Notes under the pieces: generated by a model
Database searches by the model: none
Seen by the model: only the letters and a program-made list of their open reading frames with translations
What the model was told of the DNA's origin: nothing
Shown here: piece after piece, positions 1 through 8,009 of the stretch
Layout of the letters: the number at the start of each line of letters is the position of its first letter
How positions within the stretch are numbered: position 1 is the stretch's first letter
Assembly: GCF_000614975.1 (NCBI RefSeq)
Contig: NZ_BALM01000010.1
Coordinates: 1 to 64,000, forward strand
Direction: 5' to 3'
From: Shewanella marina JCM 15074
GTDB lineage: Bacteria; Pseudomonadota; Gammaproteobacteria; Enterobacterales; Shewanellaceae
Length of the DNA: 64,000 bases
Translations under genes and position numbers: made by a program

Positions 1-24
1 TAATAGGTGGCTTATCGACTTAAT

Positions 25-326
25 GTAGGTATTGCATACCTACCTCGATGTAGGTCGCTAAATGTTCCAGACAATAGCGACATTCACCACATCCCTGTGG
101 CTTGCCCCCGCTTCGCAACAAGTTGCTTCGCGCTACGTCTCATCTACATGCTGCGCATGTAGAGCGATGAAACTTCGCCCCCATGTGATAGGTCGATGAT
201 TGTTCCATTCATAATCGACACTTCCGCCGTCCCTGTGGCTTGCTCCTCAGCTTCGCAATAACTTACTTGGTATTAGACTCCATTACATATTGCTTATGTA
301 TTAATATCTCGCAGTACTTGAGCTAT
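25..326. repeat. Degenerate ~138-bp tandem repeat with hairpins, in intergenic DNA
   Basis: The 459 bases before the first gene hold no supportable coding region. Three landmarks recur exactly 138 bases apart: TAGGTCG at 51 and 189, TGTTCCA at 63 and 201, and CCCTGTGGCTTG at 93 and 231. CTTCGCAA follows at 111 and 251. Each unit carries an inverted repeat: 144-151/155-162 (CTACATGC, loop TGC) and 284-289/295-300 (TACATA, loop TTGCT). A third perfect hairpin, 25-32/36-43 (GTAGGTAT, loop TGC), precedes the first unit and may be the end of another copy. The arms differ in sequence but stay paired, which suggests the structure is kept. The family is not one I recognise. Confidence 0.7.
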
Positions 327-420
327 ATATCTATTAATGGCGTATTTGATTAATCACATGCTTAATCTGTAATACTGGTTCTATGGTATTAGTTCTAGCT
401 GAGGAAAAGTTTAAGGGAAT

Positions 421-442
421 AAAAGCCCTATCGAGTAGGGCT
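421..442 (-). terminator. Rho-independent terminator of the YccM-like gene
   Basis: Arms AGCCCTA (424-430) and TAGGGCT (436-442) enclose a 5-base loop. Read on the minus strand the stem is followed by TTTTATT. It lies 18 bases past the stop codon of the polyferredoxin gene. Confidence 0.7.
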
Positions 443-459
443 CTATTGATATGTGATGG

Positions 460-1671
460 TTACATGCCAATACGGTGTATATTGTGGAGTAAGTATTCGC
501 GCATTTGCCATGGAGTTTGGCTATCCCAGAAGCCAAATAGATAGCTTATCAGTGGTAAGGCGAGTAGTAGTATAAGCAATAAGGCGATCAGGCCTTGTGG
601 ATTAAGCTGATAGCCATTCTTTAAGCGCAATCCTAGTGCTGCTTTTGATGGGCAAGCTGCTACGCAGCGTAAACAGGCTTGGCACTCATCGCTACGGACC
701 GTGGTTTTTGTGTGTACGATAATGCCTGCAGGACAGGCTCTGGTACACTTATCACATTTCATGCCTTTTGATTCAATTAAACAATGGCTGCAATCACGTC
801 TAATTTTCAAAGGACTTAAAAAGCTTAATAGACCAAGTAGTGCGCCATAAGGGCAAATATAGCGGCAGAAGCCTTGTTTACGCCAAGCGGCTAGCATCAA
901 TATGATGGCAAAGCCTGCTAATGTAATCAGCCCTGGTGCGACAAATAGCATAGCCATTTTTATATCGGCAATTTTGTTATATGGACTTTGCAGGTAACCA
1001 ACTAAGCCTTGAGTTGGCATGCCCATCACAATATAGAGTAAGGCAAATAACAGTAGATATTTTATTGCTCGTAATGGCCAATCTAACCAGTTTGGTGGCC
1101 GGTATTCTTTACTAATAAAGCGCGTTCTTAGCTTGTAGAGATATTCTCCAAGTAGACCGAGTGGACAAGCCCAGCCACAAAATGCCCGTTTACATAATAG
1201 GCCGGTCAATAAGACGACCCCTAACATAACTGCAGCAGCAGGATGATGCGGATCAAAATAGCCCTGTTCGACGATAGCGCGTAATGAAATACCGCCTGCA
1301 ATAGGCAGGAATGCATCAACTACATCAGGCCTTGTCACTATTGGAGTGAGTGCCATTTTCATCATGATGGTATTGATGCAGTACTGAATGGCAACGATAA
1401 ATAGTGACAAACATAATAGATGCTGACATACGCTGCGGCAGGTATTGATTTTGGCATTAAACGGCCGCTGTTTATAACGGTAGTTAAGCAGGGCTAATAT
1501 TGGTATTGCGATAGCCGCAGCGGTGAACATAACCATTGAGTTGGCAATAATAATAGCTGCAATTAAGGTTGCGGCAGCAATACCTGCGCCCCAACGTTTG
1601 CCACTCCAAAATAGTAAGCTAATGATATAGCTTAGTCCGATAAGTATCGTCAGTGATTCTATAAATGTCAT
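460..1671 (-). CDS. YccM/NapH-like membrane polyferredoxin
   Basis: Integral membrane iron-sulfur protein of 403 aa, expected to pass electrons across or along the inner membrane. The donor and acceptor are unknown. Several hydrophobic segments surround two Cys-Pro loops typical of the NapH/YccM family, CGWACPLG and CRYICPYG. After the second loop come two ferredoxin-type Cys clusters, CSHC...CDKCTRACP and CQACLRCVAACP, consistent with two 4Fe-4S centres. Length and the motif order through WLDWPLR, KYLLL and SPYN match E. coli YccM as I remember it. The gene stands alone, with its own terminator. No periplasmic nitrate reductase genes are nearby, so a NapH role in that complex is not supported. 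The family call is firm; the substrate is not. Confidence 0.85.
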   Translation of the reverse strand: MTFIESLTILIGLSYIISLLFWSGKRWGAGIAAATLIAAIIIANSMVMFTAAAIAIPILALLNYRYKQRPFNAKINTCRSVCQHLLCLSLFIVAIQYCINTIMMKMALTPIVTRPDVVDAFLPIAGGISLRAIVEQGYFDPHHPAAAVMLGVVLLTGLLCKRAFCGWACPLGLLGEYLYKLRTRFISKEYRPPNWLDWPLRAIKYLLLFALLYIVMGMPTQGLVGYLQSPYNKIADIKMAMLFVAPGLITLAGFAIILMLAAWRKQGFCRYICPYGALLGLLSFLSPLKIRRDCSHCLIESKGMKCDKCTRACPAGIIVHTKTTVRSDECQACLRCVAACPSKAALGLRLKNGYQLNPQGLIALLLILLLALPLISYLFGFWDSQTPWQMREYLLHNIHRIGM

Positions 1672-1815
1672 TGCTAGTGTTAATCTTGTGTGTTTTGGGA
1701 TAAGAGAAGTCTGAGCTAATTTAGTTCTATTGGATTGGCTGTTGTGTGGCAGAGATCGACTATTTAACTTTGGGTTATGATATTACAGGAGCTAGATCAT
1801 ATTTTGCTAAATGAA

Positions 1816-1849
1816 ATAGAGCAGACCCACAATATGAGGTCTGCTCTAT
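1816..1849 (-). terminator. Strong hairpin terminator downstream of the DUF2959 gene
   Basis: Two perfect 12-base arms (1816-1827 and 1838-1849, ATAGAGCAGACC and its complement) enclose a 10-base loop. On the minus strand they are followed by TTCATTT. It starts 5 bases past the stop of the lipoprotein gene. The plus-strand reading frame across it is an artefact. Confidence 0.75.
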
Positions 1850-1853
1850 ATGG

Positions 1854-2507
1854 CTATTTATTTTTATTGTCCATTGCAGCAATAAACTTATTTGATTCAG
1901 CAATTGAACGATTCATTTCAGCAATCAGTACGGTAATATCAGACTTCAAGCTGGTAAATTCACCTTTAATCGCCCCAATGGCTTGTGCATTTAGGTTGTG
2001 TTTCAAGTACAGCATATTATCTTTCATCGCTGTTAGCACGGGTTCCATTTTACTTTCAGAGCGACGCATACTACGGATTAATTGCTGGTAGTTACGGCGA
2101 GTTTCACGTAATTGGGTTTCACTGCTGCGACGTAAGCTTGCTTTACTGATTTGGCTAATTTCACCTTGCCATTCGTCAAATAGCGCTTCGGCTACATCTT
2201 CGACTTTATTAATTCGGTCGGTTAGATCCTCTGCTGAACTTTTAGCAGACTCATATTCATCCGTTGCTTTATTATAGGCATCTTCGAGATCGCCACCGTT
2301 ATAATTGAGCAACGATTGCATCTCTTCAAGCGCACTGCTGAATTGCTTTTGGGCATCTTCTTGTGATTCCCGAGCGGCTTCGACACGATCAACCATAATA
2401 TCGCGTTTATGGATGCCAACTTTTTCCATGGCGCCATAATAAGCACTCTGGCAGCCAGCTAGGCTGAGTGTTAGTCCAAGAATGATGGGAGTAATAATTT
2501 TTTTCAT
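1854..2507 (-). CDS. DUF2959 family lipoprotein
   Basis: A 217-aa envelope lipoprotein of unknown function. The N-terminus has Lys-Lys, a hydrophobic stretch and a lipobox, LAGC, with Cys at residue 19, so it should be lipidated and anchored in the inner or outer membrane. The mature part is almost wholly charged and helical (for example SREDAQKQF-like heptads and RRSESKMEPV), as in the DUF2959 family, which is common in Shewanella and Vibrio and has no known activity. No cysteines or catalytic motifs remain after the lipobox. It is monocistronic, with a strong terminator immediately downstream. The next gene upstream, a small membrane protein, runs the same way. Confidence 0.85.
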   Translation of the reverse strand: MKKIITPIILGLTLSLAGCQSAYYGAMEKVGIHKRDIMVDRVEAARESQEDAQKQFSSALEEMQSLLNYNGGDLEDAYNKATDEYESAKSSAEDLTDRINKVEDVAEALFDEWQGEISQISKASLRRSSETQLRETRRNYQQLIRSMRRSESKMEPVLTAMKDNMLYLKHNLNAQAIGAIKGEFTSLKSDITVLIAEMNRSIAESNKFIAAMDNKNK

Positions 2508-2532
2508 TGTAACTTCTTCCTATGGCTGTTTG

Positions 2533-2754
2533 CTAATCAGCTTTAAATTTTGCGGCGTCTATAATACTCCATAGATGGAATATTGCGGCAATGATTGCTG
2601 GCACAATTAGCCACCAAAAAAAGTAGCCTGTTACGGTAACGACAAAAAATCCAAGTGCGGGGAAAATACGTCCTTGAATTAATTGGCCAAGACCTGGGAA
2701 AAATAAACTAGCAATAGCGGCAATAACGTTGCCTGCGGAGCCTTGTTGTGACAT
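2533..2754 (-). CDS. Small two-helix membrane protein
   Basis: A 73-aa hydrophobic protein. I place the start at the ATG at 2754 because TAAGGAG lies just upstream on the minus strand. The longer frame up to 2835 would run through that ribosome site and into the leader of the divergent yihY gene. The sequence has an SLFFPGLGQ segment, then GRIFPALGFF and two or three membrane spans rich in Phe, Trp and Ile, ending in DAAKFKAD. The PGLGQ-(F/Y)xGR pattern resembles small TM2-type or YqaE-like membrane proteins, but I cannot name a function. Confidence 0.65.
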   Translation of the reverse strand: MSQQGSAGNVIAAIASLFFPGLGQLIQGRIFPALGFFVVTVTGYFFWWLIVPAIIAAIFHLWSIIDAAKFKAD

Positions 2755-2844
2755 TGTTTTACTCCTTAACACTTGTATCTGTATACGAGTTGGCTTTATT
2801 GTACGAACATACCTAATTTTTACCAACAACAACAAGAGATTCTA

Positions 2845-3771
2845 GTGAATAAACAGCTGATTTCTACTGATTTAAAACGCTTAGGCTTGTCTAGCTGGCA
2901 CTTTTTACTGCATTTAAAGAGACGTTTAAACGAAGACCAGATCAATATTCGTGCTGGTCATTTAACTTATGTTACGTTGTTATCTTTAGTGCCAATTATT
3001 GCCGTTATGGTGTCGATGTTATCGGCATTCCCTGTATTTCAGGGGATCCGTGAACAAATTGAAAAGTTTATTTATCAAAACTTTTTGCCAGCAGCGGGTG
3101 ATTCAGTACAAATATATATTAATCAGTTTGTGGGTAATGCTTCAAAAGGAACGGCAATCGGTATAGGTGCATTAATGTTAGTGGCTATTATGTTGATTTC
3201 AGCCATTGATAAATCACTTAACAGCATTTGGCGTACTACAGAATCTCGACCACTGGTGATCTCATTCTCTATGTATTGGATGGTGTTAACTTTAGGTCCA
3301 GTATTGATGGGGGCGAGTATTGCTGCCAGTTCTTATGTCATGTCGCTTAAACTATTTAATGATTCTCATATCTCGGGGGTGATGCCATTTATTGTGGCAC
3401 GATTACCGTTCTTATTTTCGGTGGCCGCATTCTTGTTGCTTTATACGGTAGTGCCTATTAAGCGGGTTCGCTTTCTTCATGCCTTGCTTGGTGCTGTTGT
3501 TGCGGCATTATTGTTTGAGTTCACTAAAAAAGTATTTTCACTTTATATAACAATGTTCCCTAGCTATGAGGCTATTTATGGCGCATTAGCCGCTATTCCT
3601 ATTTTATTTGTTTGGGTGTATTTGTCTTGGACGATTGTATTATTAGGGGCTGAAATTACTGCGGCAATGCCTGAGTATCTTGCAAGTTTAGATACTGAAA
3701 AGCATCAACATCTGCCTTTTTCAGAGGAACAAGTTGAGCCTAGCAACAGCACTAATGATAAATCAGTATAA
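2845..3771 (+). CDS. yihY: YihY/UPF0761 family inner-membrane protein
   Basis: Member of the YihY (BrkB, formerly misnamed RNase BN) family, with about six membrane spans. Its transport or other activity is not settled. The hallmark region [15 protein letters not shown] near the N-terminus is followed by repeated spans and a final [18 protein letters not shown] block. The frame is open from 2773, but I prefer the GTG at 2845. It gives 308 aa, close to the ~290 of E. coli YihY, and avoids an N-terminal tail that would overlap the divergent promoter region. dtd follows within 20 bases on the same strand, an order also known from other gammaproteobacteria. Confidence 0.85.
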   Translation: MNKQLISTDLKRLGLSSWHFLLHLKRRLNEDQINIRAGHLTYVTLLSLVPIIAVMVSMLSAFPVFQGIREQIEKFIYQNFLPAAGDSVQIYINQFVGNASKGTAIGIGALMLVAIMLISAIDKSLNSIWRTTESRPLVISFSMYWMVLTLGPVLMGASIAASSYVMSLKLFNDSHISGVMPFIVARLPFLFSVAAFLLLYTVVPIKRVRFLHALLGAVVAALLFEFTKKVFSLYITMFPSYEAIYGALAAIPILFVWVYLSWTIVLLGAEITAAMPEYLASLDTEKHQHLPFSEEQVEPSNSTNDKSV

Positions 3772-3786
3772 ATTCGGAGTTTGGGT

Positions 3787-4227
3787 GTGATTGGATTAAT
3801 CCAGAGAGTAAAGCAAGCCAGTGTAACTGTAGATAATCAAGTCTGTGGTGCGATTGAACAAGGCTTACTGGTGTTACTTGGTGTTGAGCAAGGTGATGAT
3901 TTAGAGAAGCTAAAAAAATTAGCCGACAAGATTATGAAGTACCGCATTTTTAGTGATGAAAACGGTAAGATGAATCTTAATGTGCAGCAGAACGGTGGTA
4001 AATTATTAGTGGTATCACAATTTACTTTGGCTGCTGATACTGAGCGAGGCTTGCGGCCTAGCTTTTCTGGTGCTGCGACGCCAAGCTTAGCTAATGAGCT
4101 CTATTTAGCATTTATAGAGTATTGTCGTAGCCAAGGTCTCGAAGTCGAGTGCGGTCAGTTTGCTGCAGATATGCAAGTGGCCTTAATCAATGATGGTCCG
4201 GTGACATTCCATCTGCAAGTGAAGTGA
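3787..4227 (+). CDS. dtd: D-aminoacyl-tRNA deacylase
   Basis: Hydrolyses D-aminoacyl-tRNA, and Gly-tRNA(Ala), to keep D-amino acids out of proteins. It is a cytosolic dimer. The family motifs are all present: IQRV near the start, [11 protein letters not shown], the catalytic SQFTLAADT (Ser-Gln-Phe-Thr) and the cross-subunit GPVTFHL near the C-terminus. I choose GTG 3787 over TTG 3781: it gives 146 aa, the normal family size, the usual MI-LIQRV N-terminus, and a spacing of 7 from CGGAG. It probably shares a transcript with yihY and ends at a clear terminator. Confidence 0.95.
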   Translation: MIGLIQRVKQASVTVDNQVCGAIEQGLLVLLGVEQGDDLEKLKKLADKIMKYRIFSDENGKMNLNVQQNGGKLLVVSQFTLAADTERGLRPSFSGAATPSLANELYLAFIEYCRSQGLEVECGQFAADMQVALINDGPVTFHLQVK

Positions 4228-4240
4228 TATTTTGATGATG

Positions 4241-4268
4241 AACGCCAAATTTGATTTGGCGTTTTTTT
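4241..4268 (+). terminator. Rho-independent terminator after dtd
   Basis: AACGCCAAAT and its complement ATTTGGCGTT enclose TTG, followed by a run of T on the plus strand. It separates the yihY-dtd transcript from the nucleotidyltransferase-family gene at 4285. Confidence 0.85.
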
Positions 4269-4284
4269 ATGGGTCTTTGTTTTA

Positions 4285-4818
4285 ATGAATAGCGTTTGCC
4301 AACTCATTAGCCATGATTTATGGCGTATGCAGCTATTAACTGCTGTTGCTCAGCTTGATTTACCGCAGGCCTTTATTGCTGCAGGATTTGTACGTAACTG
4401 TGTTTGGGATGCTTTACATGGTTATCAAACGAGTGCGTTAAATGATGTTGATGTTATTTTTTTTGATCAATCAGATATGGCTGATATGCGGCAGCATCAA
4501 GCGATGTTAGCTCTTCAAAGTGCTCACCCAAACGTCAAGTGGCAAATTAAAAATCAGGCATTGATGCATATTCGAAATGGTGACCCAGCTTATTCCGACT
4601 GTGAAGATGCGATGCGTTATTGGCCTGAACAAGAAACCGCAGTGGCTGTGCGTTTAAATGTAAATAATCAACTTGAATTATTAGCACCATTTGGCGTTGA
4701 AGGGCTATTAGCGGGTAAGCTTACACATAATGTTAGACGAGATATCAATCTTTTTTTAGAGCGAGTTGCGACCAAACAATGGATATTGCATTGGCCGCAA
4801 CTTGAGCTTTGCTATTAA
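4285..4818 (+). CDS. Nucleotidyltransferase-family protein (DUF925/COG3575 type)
   Basis: A 177-aa cytosolic protein. The block GFVRNCVWDALHG followed by LNDVDVIFFD is the Gly...Asp-x-Asp signature of the nucleotidyltransferase fold, as in the COG3575/NTP_transf_6 family. A later conserved basic region, KLTHNVRRDINLFLERV, fits the same family. Substrates are unknown for this group. The start is an ATG 17 bases after the dtd terminator, with no strong ribosome site. The gene converges on, and overlaps by 4 bases, the last gene of the minus-strand APE operon. Confidence 0.75.
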   Translation: MNSVCQLISHDLWRMQLLTAVAQLDLPQAFIAAGFVRNCVWDALHGYQTSALNDVDVIFFDQSDMADMRQHQAMLALQSAHPNVKWQIKNQALMHIRNGDPAYSDCEDAMRYWPEQETAVAVRLNVNNQLELLAPFGVEGLLAGKLTHNVRRDINLFLERVATKQWILHWPQLELCY

Positions 4819-5564
4819 TAATATTGCTTTAGATATTTTGAGACATATTTACGCAATTTTTTAGGTGCATCGCCCTGCGTAATTTGCTGCAAAGTGGCTT
4901 TATATTCAGGCTTTGAAGCACTGCCCAGTGCCTTCGCCATCCAGGCATAAGTATCAATCGCTAATTTATTATTGCCAAGCAGTGTTGGCTTAAGCAGTTG
5001 TTGATTGAGTAACGCTAATAGCTGTGGTTGATAAACACCATCATTATAAATTCGTTTAGCGGCTTGGCGTTTAAGCTCTAAGATATCGCTACGTAGCGCA
5101 TTAGCTAGAATATTATCTGCTTGAGATAATTGCGCATCGTAATGTGCTTTATCATTCAGAATAGGGTTCCAAATCGCAAATTGATTTAAGTCCGTTAGTG
5201 CCGCTTCCGCATAACGTCTGATCTTTCTAGGGGCATCGCCTTCTGTAATATCAGTTAATTGCTGGCGATATTTTTCATTCCCCGAGTAGCCTAATGCTTT
5301 GATTAACCAAGCCGTGTCATCAATTTGATATTTATCACCTGTTTGTTGCAGACGAGACGTTATTTTGGACGAGATAATATCAAAAATAGCAGGATTGTTG
5401 ATGCCAGACAGGTACAGTGATTGAATCGCTTTTTTCTGCTGAGCTATATTATTGGTTTGGAACATTTGTTGATATTGTTCGGTGCTATAGTGTGTTGCTG
5501 CAGAGGCATTATTTAACCCTACAAAACATAACGATAGAGCAAGAAGCAGTAGTCTCGTTTTCAT
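4815..5564 (-). CDS. Exported protein with two HEAT-like repeats, last gene of the APE operon
   Basis: A 249-aa protein with a signal peptide (KTRLLLLALSLCFVG, cleavage likely after NNASA). I take the ATG at 5564, preceded by AAGGTGA, rather than the longer frame to 5627, which would run back inside the ketosynthase. The mature part holds two copies of the same unit: AWLIKALGYSG...ITEGDAPRKIRRY in the middle and AWMAKALGSAS...ITQGDAPKKLRKY at the end, with helical sequence between. This suggests a HEAT- or Armadillo-like solenoid acting in the periplasm. Only one base separates it from the ketosynthase stop, so it is almost certainly cotranscribed. I do not recognise it as a standard APE gene, and its role is unknown. 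Confidence 0.75.
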   Translation of the reverse strand: MKTRLLLLALSLCFVGLNNASAATHYSTEQYQQMFQTNNIAQQKKAIQSLYLSGINNPAIFDIISSKITSRLQQTGDKYQIDDTAWLIKALGYSGNEKYRQQLTDITEGDAPRKIRRYAEAALTDLNQFAIWNPILNDKAHYDAQLSQADNILANALRSDILELKRQAAKRIYNDGVYQPQLLALLNQQLLKPTLLGNNKLAIDTYAWMAKALGSASKPEYKATLQQITQGDAPKKLRKYVSKYLKQYY

Positions 5565-5565
5565 A

Positions 5566-6804
5566 TTATTCACCTTGAACATTCCATTTTTTAAAGATGA
5601 GTGAGGTATTAATGCCACCAAAGGCAAAGTTGTTACTCATAATATAATCGGTATCGATGGCACGAACTTCAGTTAAATAATCAAGCTTGCCACAGTCTGG
5701 ATCAATTTCCGTTAAGTTTAAGGTTGGAATAAACCAGCCAGCATGCATCATCTCAATTGATAACCAAGCCTCTAAAGCACCACATGCGCCTAGTGTATGA
5801 CCTGTGTAGCTTTTTAATGATGAAATTGGTGTCTGACTACCAAATACATTGAATGTCGCCGTTGTTTCGGCAATATCACCACGGTCTGTCGCTGTACCAT
5901 GAGCGCTAATATAGCCAATCTTTTCAGGCGTAATCTCTGCGTCTTGCAGCGCTAATCTAATCGCTTGTTCCATCGTGGTTGCGTTAGGTTGGGTGACGTG
6001 TAAGCCGTCAGAGTTAGTACCAAAACCTATTACTTCTGCAATGATGGTGGCACCACGTTTTTGCGCATGTTCAAGCTCTTCCAGTACTAAGGTGCAGGCA
6101 CCTTCACCAATTACTAAGCCATCACGATTTTTATCGAAGGGTCTTGGGCTTTCGCTCGGTGAATCATTTTTAGTGCTGGTGGCAAATAAAGTATCAAAGA
6201 CAACAGCTTCGGTTGCACATAGCTCTTCTGCGCCACCTGCTAACATCAAATCTTGTTTGCCATATTTAATCGCTTCATAAGCATAGCCAATGCCTTGGCT
6301 GCCTGAGGTACATGCACTGCTAGTGGTATGTACGCGGCCTTTTAGCCCAAAAAACACCCCAACATTAACCGCAGTAGTATGTGCCATCATGCGAATATAG
6401 CTGGTGGCATTAATGCCAGTCATATCACCTGAACGCAACATATCGGCAAAACTGCAAATCGGATCTGTGCTACCAGTGGATGAGCCATAAGCGATACCCA
6501 TAGCACCTGAGCTAATGATTGGATCGTCCAATAACCCAGCTTGTGTTAATGCTAATTCGCTGGCACGGGTTGCCATGAGCGAGACGCGTCCCATTGAGCG
6601 AACTTTTTTGCGGGTGTAATGTTTTGGTAATTCAAAATCAGTGACAGGGGCGGCAAGACGCGTATGTAAATCGTCATATTTATCCCACTCGTCCATACGC
6701 ACAATGCAGTTTTCTAATGTTTGTAGTCGTTTGGCAATTGTTGGCCAGTCATGACCAAGTGAACTGATGCCACCCATACCGGTAATTACGACTCTACGGC
6801 TCAT
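5566..6804 (-). CDS. Beta-ketoacyl-ACP synthase (APE elongation)
   Basis: FabF-type condensing enzyme of 412 aa that extends the polyene chain by decarboxylative condensation with malonyl-ACP. The triad is intact: Cys165 in SSACTSGSQG, His302 in SAHGTATDRGD and His336 in SYTGHTLGACG. The C-terminal SNNFAFGGINTSLIF is the usual family ending. The start overlaps the stop of the ketoreductase as ATGA, indicating translational coupling. In characterised APE clusters a ketosynthase next to the KR and DH (ApeO type) works with a chain-length factor, and a candidate CLF is encoded at 20061-20780. Which of the two ketosynthases here pairs with it cannot be read from sequence alone. Confidence 0.93.
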   Translation of the reverse strand: MSRRVVITGMGGISSLGHDWPTIAKRLQTLENCIVRMDEWDKYDDLHTRLAAPVTDFELPKHYTRKKVRSMGRVSLMATRASELALTQAGLLDDPIISSGAMGIAYGSSTGSTDPICSFADMLRSGDMTGINATSYIRMMAHTTAVNVGVFFGLKGRVHTTSSACTSGSQGIGYAYEAIKYGKQDLMLAGGAEELCATEAVVFDTLFATSTKNDSPSESPRPFDKNRDGLVIGEGACTLVLEELEHAQKRGATIIAEVIGFGTNSDGLHVTQPNATTMEQAIRLALQDAEITPEKIGYISAHGTATDRGDIAETTATFNVFGSQTPISSLKSYTGHTLGACGALEAWLSIEMMHAGWFIPTLNLTEIDPDCGKLDYLTEVRAIDTDYIMSNNFAFGGINTSLIFKKWNVQGE

Positions 6805-7526
6805 AACATGCCTCCATTCACAGAGATAACTTGGCGGGTAATATAGGCTGCATCATCTGACATTAAAAAACGTGCTAATGCAGCAATTTCTTCAGGTTTG
6901 CCCATACGGCGCATTGGTACTAATTGATTAACCATATCGGTTGGGAAGTCACTGACCATATCTGTTTCAATTAATCCAGGGGCGATGCAATTTACGCTAA
7001 TTTTACGTTTTGCGAGTTCTAGCGACAGCGCTTTAGTTGCGCCAATAATGCCTGCTTTTGAAGCACAATAGTTGACTTGGCCACGGTTACCAGCAAGTCC
7101 TGATACTGAGGCTAGCGTAATAATTCGGCCACCTTTGCGACTTTGTACCATTGGCATTACGGTTGGGTGGATAACGTTATAAAAACCATCTAAGTTGGTG
7201 TGAATAACCCCATCCCATTCCTCTTCGGTCATCGCGGGAAAGGCGGTATCGCGGTTGATCCCTGCATTTAGGATTACGCCATAGTAAGCACCATGCTCGG
7301 CAATATCGGTTTCGATTGCAGCTTTAGCCGCTTGGCGATCGGCAATATCAAATTGTAAAAAACTGACCTGACGTTCAAGGTTACGTATCTCATTGGCACA
7401 TGCTTCTGCCGCAGCCGTATTTTGATGGAAATGCAGGGCGATGTCGTAACCTGCTTTTGCTAGTGTGATAGCGATTGCTTTGCCTATGCCGCGGCTCGCG
7501 CCAGTGATTAATACTCTTTTAGACAT
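6801..7526 (-). CDS. 3-oxoacyl-ACP reductase, FabG-like (APE ketoreductase)
   Basis: Short-chain dehydrogenase of 241 aa that reduces the beta-keto group after each extension, with NADPH. Seen: the cofactor loop TGASRGIG (residues 8-15), NAGINRD, and the catalytic Ser140-Tyr153-Lys157 set (in TLASVSG and YCASK). The C-terminal half ends in the ITRQVISVNGGML block typical of FabG. It overlaps the downstream ketosynthase by 4 bases and follows the dehydratase with a 12-base gap. It corresponds to ApeQ of known APE clusters. A housekeeping fabG is unlikely because the usual fabD/acpP neighbours are missing. Confidence 0.93.
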   Translation of the reverse strand: MSKRVLITGASRGIGKAIAITLAKAGYDIALHFHQNTAAAEACANEIRNLERQVSFLQFDIADRQAAKAAIETDIAEHGAYYGVILNAGINRDTAFPAMTEEEWDGVIHTNLDGFYNVIHPTVMPMVQSRKGGRIITLASVSGLAGNRGQVNYCASKAGIIGATKALSLELAKRKISVNCIAPGLIETDMVSDFPTDMVNQLVPMRRMGKPEEIAALARFLMSDDAAYITRQVISVNGGML

Positions 7527-7538
7527 ATAGATTCTCCA

Positions 7539-8009
7539 TCACACATTATCAGTGATATAAGCTTGGGTATCTTGTGGTTGAAATACGTTAACGTTAGCGC
7601 TAGCAATTAAGTCGTCTTGTTCGGTAATTTTACATTCAAATACTGCTAGACCACTCTCTTCTTGATAGAGGCGTTGCACATGGATTTGATAAATATGATC
7701 GAGTTGATATCGATTTTGATTTAATACTAATTTACGGCTGCCTAACAAGAAACCAAGTCGAATATCACGGTTAGCCTGTTTGGCTTCAATACCGGCTAAT
7801 GCCGCGATTGTTTGCGCCATATATTCGATGCCAACATAGTTGGGTACGCCGTTTAAGGCATCATCAAAATAAGGGCTAGTCGCTTTAATCGTCACTTGTG
7901 CTGTGACGTGATCGGCTTGATAAGCAATTAACTTATCAATTAACACCATGGGCGCTCGATGAGGAATAAGATCTTCAATATTAAGTTGTTGTAGACTTTC
8001 GAAGGTCAT
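7539..8009 (-). CDS. Hotdog-fold 3-hydroxyacyl-ACP dehydratase (ApeP type)
   Basis: A 156-aa FabZ/FabA-like protein that should dehydrate the 3-hydroxyacyl-ACP to the conjugated double bond. Seen: IPHRAPMVLIDKL at residues 16-28, with the catalytic-type His in the position used by FabZ, and YVGIEYMAQTIAALAG, the hotdog central helix with the acidic Glu. It starts one base downstream of the ketosynthase stop at 8010, so it is tightly coupled. Together with the second hotdog protein at 16512-16868 it would supply the two dehydratases seen in APE clusters. Confidence 0.88.
   Translation of the reverse strand: MTFESLQQLNIEDLIPHRAPMVLIDKLIAYQADHVTAQVTIKATSPYFDDALNGVPNYVGIEYMAQTIAALAGIEAKQANRDIRLGFLLGSRKLVLNQNRYQLDHIYQIHVQRLYQEESGLAVFECKITEQDDLIASANVNVFQPQDTQAYITDNV

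Noticed and set aside
1..459. CRISPR array
   Set aside because: Only two or three diverged units of about 138 bases, no short direct repeats with spacers, and no cas genes.
1777..2091. Plus-strand frame of 104 codons
   Set aside because: It overlaps the terminator and the DUF2959 gene on the other strand, and has no family features.
2755..2844. N-terminal extensions of both the small membrane protein and YihY
   Set aside because: Both would run through the shared divergent leader; a strong ribosome site supports the shorter start for the small protein, and YihY length supports its later start.
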